A stretch of 10,929 nt of DNA from Candidatus Pelagibacter sp. (GTDB taxonomy: Bacteria > Pseudomonadota > Alphaproteobacteria > Pelagibacterales > Pelagibacteraceae). The DNA lies in assembly GCA_028100865.1 (NCBI GenBank), contig JAOHJV010000014.1:1-10929 (forward strand), read 5' to 3'. The notes below the pieces were generated by a model. That model did not search any database and had not been told where the DNA came from. It was given only the letters and a program-made list of their open reading frames with translations. Shown piece after piece: positions 7,235-10,929 of this stretch (its first letter is position 1; every line of letters begins with the position of its first letter). The position numbers were made by a program, and so were the translations under genes.

Positions 7235-9043
7235 ATGAGCAATATCGATAATATTAGAAATTTTGCGATTATTGCTCACATCGATCATGGCAAATCTACA
7301 ATAGCAGATAGAATAATTCATAGTTGTGGTGGTCTTACCGAAAGAGAAATGAAGGCACAAGTTTTAGATTCCATGGATATTGAACGTGAAAGAGGAATTA
7401 CTATTAAGGCTCAAACTGTAAAACTAAACTACAAAGCTAAAGATGGTAAAAATTATATTTTAAATATAATTGATACTCCTGGACATGTGGATTTTAGCTA
7501 TGAAGTTAGTAGATCACTTTACGCGTGTGAAGGATCAATTTTAATTGTTGATAGTACTCAAGGAGTAGAAGCTCAAACTTTGGCTAATGTTTATCAAGCA
7601 CTAGATACCAATCATGAGATAGTTCCAGTTTTAAATAAAGTTGATCTACCAGCTTCAGATTTGGAAAAAACAAAAAAACAAATAGAAGAGGTTATAGGTA
7701 TTGATACAGAAAATGCCATTCCCTGTTCTGGAAAAACGGGTGAGGGAATAGAAAATATATTAGAGCAAATTATTGTGTCATTGCCCGCTCCAGTAGGTGA
7801 GGAAGATTCAGATCTAAAATGTTTATTAGTTGATAGTTGGTATGACACTTATATGGGTGTCGTCATTTTAGTAAGAGTTATTAATGGAAAAATTTTCAAA
7901 AATATGAAAATTAAAATGATGTCCACTAATCAAGAATATATAGTTGAAAAAGTTGGTGTATTTACACCAAAAGCTACAGATATTAACGAATTAAATGCTG
8001 GAGAAATTGGTTTTATAACCACAGGAATAAAAATTTTGTCTGAAACAAAAGTTGGAGACACTATTTGTGATGCAGCTAAGCCACTTATAGAAGCCTTACC
8101 AGGTTTTAAACCAAGTAAACCAGTTGTTTTTTGTGGATTGTTTCCTGTTGATAGTTCAGAATATCAAAAATTAAAAGATGGTTTAGCAAAACTTCAATTA
8201 AATGATGCTAGCTTTTCTTTTGAGGCTGAGTCATCTACCGCTTTAGGTTTAGGATTTAGATGTGGTTTTTTAGGATTATTACACCTTGAAATAATTACAG
8301 AGAGATTAGAAAGAGAATTTGATGTAAATTTACTAACAACAACACCTGGTGTTGTTTATAAAGTATATTTAAATAATGGTGATGTTATTGATTTACATAA
8401 TCCATCTGGCTTACCCGATCCCACTCTAATAAAACGTATTGAAGAACCTTGGATTAAGGCAACAATTATAACACCTGATCAATATTTAGGGCCAATTATC
8501 AAATTATGTCAGGATAAAAGAGGAACACAAACAAACTTAAGTTACTCTGGTAATAGAGCTGTCATAAATTATGAGCTACCACTAAATGAGGTAGTTTTTG
8601 ATTTTAATGATAAAATTAAATCAATGACAAGTGGCTACGCAAGTTTCGATTATGAAATTGTAGATAACAGAGAAGGAGATCTGGTCAAGCTTGGAATTTT
8701 AGTGAATGCTGAACCAGTGGACGCTTTAGCAATGATGATCCATAAAGATTTTGCCCAAAAAACGGGAAGAGAAGTTTGTGAAAAATTAAAAGATTTAATA
8801 CCAAGGCATAATTTTATGATACCTGTCCAGGCAGCAATAGGAGGTAAGATTATTGCGAGAGAAACTATTAAGGGCTTCAAGAAAGATGTTTTGACTAAAA
8901 TTCATGGTGGTGGAGCCACAGATAGAAAAAGAAAACTTCTTGAAAAACAAAAAAAAGGGAAAGCTAGAGGAAAGCAGTTTGGTAGAGTTGAGATTCCTCA
9001 AGAAGCATTTATTGGTGTTCTTAAAATTTCAAAAGAAAAATAA
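7235..9043 (+). CDS. lepA: Elongation factor 4 (ribosome-associated GTPase LepA)
   Basis: Translational GTPase of the EF-G/EF4 group that acts on the ribosome; it is linked to back-translocation in vitro and to subunit assembly and initiation in vivo. It has 602 residues, the usual length. GTPase motifs are all present: P-loop AHIDHGKST (14-22), RGITI (53-57), DTPGH with catalytic His84 (80-84), NKVD (134-137) and SGK (165-167). Domain 2 is at about 190-280, followed by the EF-G-like domains III and V and the LepA-specific C-terminal domain (about 490-602). In that last domain the usual Tyr-Gly-Gly-Asp loop reads HGGGATD (557-563), apparently one residue longer than in E. coli, and the usual KKRMK reads KARGK (576-580). 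The ATG lies five bases after pheT, without a clear Shine-Dalgarno sequence. A tRNA gene starts two bases after the stop. Confidence 0.97.
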   Translation: MSNIDNIRNFAIIAHIDHGKSTIADRIIHSCGGLTEREMKAQVLDSMDIERERGITIKAQTVKLNYKAKDGKNYILNIIDTPGHVDFSYEVSRSLYACEGSILIVDSTQGVEAQTLANVYQALDTNHEIVPVLNKVDLPASDLEKTKKQIEEVIGIDTENAIPCSGKTGEGIENILEQIIVSLPAPVGEEDSDLKCLLVDSWYDTYMGVVILVRVINGKIFKNMKIKMMSTNQEYIVEKVGVFTPKATDINELNAGEIGFITTGIKILSETKVGDTICDAAKPLIEALPGFKPSKPVVFCGLFPVDSSEYQKLKDGLAKLQLNDASFSFEAESSTALGLGFRCGFLGLLHLEIITERLEREFDVNLLTTTPGVVYKVYLNNGDVIDLHNPSGLPDPTLIKRIEEPWIKATIITPDQYLGPIIKLCQDKRGTQTNLSYSGNRAVINYELPLNEVVFDFNDKIKSMTSGYASFDYEIVDNREGDLVKLGILVNAEPVDALAMMIHKDFAQKTGREVCEKLKDLIPRHNFMIPVQAAIGGKIIARETIKGFKKDVLTKIHGGGATDRKRKLLEKQKKGKARGKQFGRVEIPQEAFIGVLKISKEK

Positions 9044-9045
9044 TT

Positions 9046-9135
9046 GGAGAGGTGGCCGAGTGGTTGAAGGCGCACGCTTGGAAAGCGTGTAAAGGAGCAA
9101 TTCTTTCATGGGTTCGAATCCCATTCTCTCCGCCA
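9046..9135 (+). tRNA. tRNA-Ser(GGA)
   Basis: A complete cloverleaf with a long variable arm, as expected for serine; it reads UCC and UCU codons. The acceptor stem GGAGAGG (9046-9052) pairs with TCTCTCC (9125-9131), with one G-U at the bottom. The D stem is GCC/GGC (9055-9057, 9069-9071). The anticodon stem CACGC/GCGTG (9073-9077, 9085-9089) closes loop TTGGAAA, with anticodon GGA at 9080-9082. The variable arm AAAGGA/TTCTTT (9091-9096, 9101-9106) is capped by GCAA. The T stem ATGGG/CCCAT (9108-9112, 9120-9124) holds loop TTCGAAT. The discriminator base is G9132 and CCA (9133-9135) is encoded. It begins two bases after the lepA stop, so it has no room for its own promoter outside lepA and is probably cut from the lepA message. 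Confidence 0.98.
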
Positions 9136-9155
9136 CTAAATAAGCCTCTATTTAT

Positions 9156-9176
9156 AGTCTTAATAAGCTCTTTTTT
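9156..9176 (+). terminator. Weak candidate terminator after tRNA-Ser
   Basis: AG-CTT (9156-9161, with T9158 bulged) can pair with AAGCT (9165-9169) around a three-base loop, and six T residues follow at 9171-9176. This would end the long upstream transcript about 40 bases after the tRNA. The stem is only five pairs, so the call is tentative. The hairpin at 9202-9219 with its T-run is an alternative. Confidence 0.3.
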
Positions 9177-9193
9177 ACTTAATTAAGTGAAGA
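9172..9193. repeat. AT-rich inverted repeat with perfect 12-base core
   Basis: The core ACTTAATTAAGT (9177-9188) is a perfect palindrome. Pairing can be extended out to 9172 and 9193 if two G-U pairs are allowed, giving a nine-pair stem around AATT in RNA. It lies between the tRNA and gyrB. It may be a protein-binding site, part of a terminator, or only a product of AT-rich sequence. Confidence 0.4.
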
Positions 9194-9201
9194 TAAATCA
9201 G

Positions 9202-9219
9202 CATTTTTTATAAAAAATG
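9202..9219. repeat. Perfect 18-base palindrome upstream of gyrB
   Basis: CATTTTTTATAAAAAATG is perfectly self-complementary over 18 bases and consists of a T6 and an A6 tract around a central AT. Its last two bases are the TG of the gyrB extended -10 element, and a run of nine T (9226-9234) follows. It may act as an operator, a bent or meltable DNA element in the promoter spacer, or the stem of an AU-rich terminator for the upstream transcript. Confidence 0.5.
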
Positions 9220-9226
9220 TTATAAT
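9218..9226 (+). promoter_or_regulatory. Extended -10 promoter of gyrB
   Basis: TGTTATAAT matches the extended -10 consensus TGnTATAAT completely. The -35 position at 17-base spacing holds TCAGCA, a poor match, as is common for extended -10 promoters. Transcription would start near 9232-9234, giving a leader of about 16 bases. There is no other large spacer upstream of gyrB, which supports the assignment. Confidence 0.6.
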
Positions 9227-9246
9227 TTTTTTTTCCAAAAAATTAA

Positions 9247-10929
<1,683 letters not shown>

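Noticed and set aside
7612..7848. 78-codon - strand ORF opposite lepA
   Set aside because: Antisense shadow of the GTPase domain; no supporting signal.
8650..9001. Two overlapping - strand ORFs opposite the lepA 3' end (8650-8880 and 8795-9001)
   Set aside because: Both lie opposite conserved LepA C-terminal coding sequence; their hydrophobic or serine-rich look follows from the reverse complement.
8904..9092. 62-codon + strand ORF running from lepA into the tRNA
   Set aside because: It reads through the tRNA-Ser anticodon region in a different frame from lepA and cannot be a sensible gene.
9202..9234. Palindrome plus T9 as a firm intrinsic terminator
   Set aside because: The stem is almost all A-U, and six bases separate it from the T-run, which begins within a consensus -10 element; a promoter role explains the region at least as well, so it was not called a terminator.

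Overview
The window looks like a piece of a very AT-rich, gene-dense alphaproteobacterial chromosome, most likely from the SAR11 (Pelagibacterales) lineage. Coding regions are strongly A/T-biased, spacers are almost absent, all genes lie on the + strand, and the code is standard (TGG for Trp, TAA/TAG/TGA stops). The PheS C-terminus continues past the usual bacterial end into a tail closing on Gly-Leu-Ser-Arg, as I remember it from alphaproteobacterial PheS. The lineage call is inference, without a database search.

Layout: (1) 1-632, the C-terminal half of a GT-B glycosyltransferase cut by the window edge. (2) 632-7229, a translation block thrS-infC-rpmI-rplT-pheS-pheT, the same order as in E. 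coli except that lepA, not ihfA, follows pheT. (3) 7235-9043, lepA (EF4), with a tRNA-Ser(GGA) gene starting only two bases after its stop. (4) 9136-9249, the one real intergenic region, packed with inverted repeats and carrying a good extended -10 promoter. (5) 9250 to the window end, the first 560 codons of gyrB.

From the glycosyltransferase to the tRNA, junctions are -1, 0, 53, 2, 43, -4, 5 and 2 bases, so the block is probably one long transcript. It may have an internal promoter before rpmI. The products act together in protein synthesis: two aminoacyl-tRNA synthetases (Thr, Phe), initiation factor 3, two large-subunit ribosomal proteins, a ribosome-associated GTPase and a serine tRNA. 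gyrB appears to start a new transcription unit.

I found no mobile element, CRISPR array, defence system or unknown gene cluster, and no undescribed system. The points worth a second look are small-scale: thrS and infC separated in frame by a single stop codon, a hairpin around the pheS ribosome-binding site, the lepA/tRNA junction, palindromes at the gyrB promoter, and unusual segments in the Toprim domain of GyrB and the C-terminal domain of LepA.
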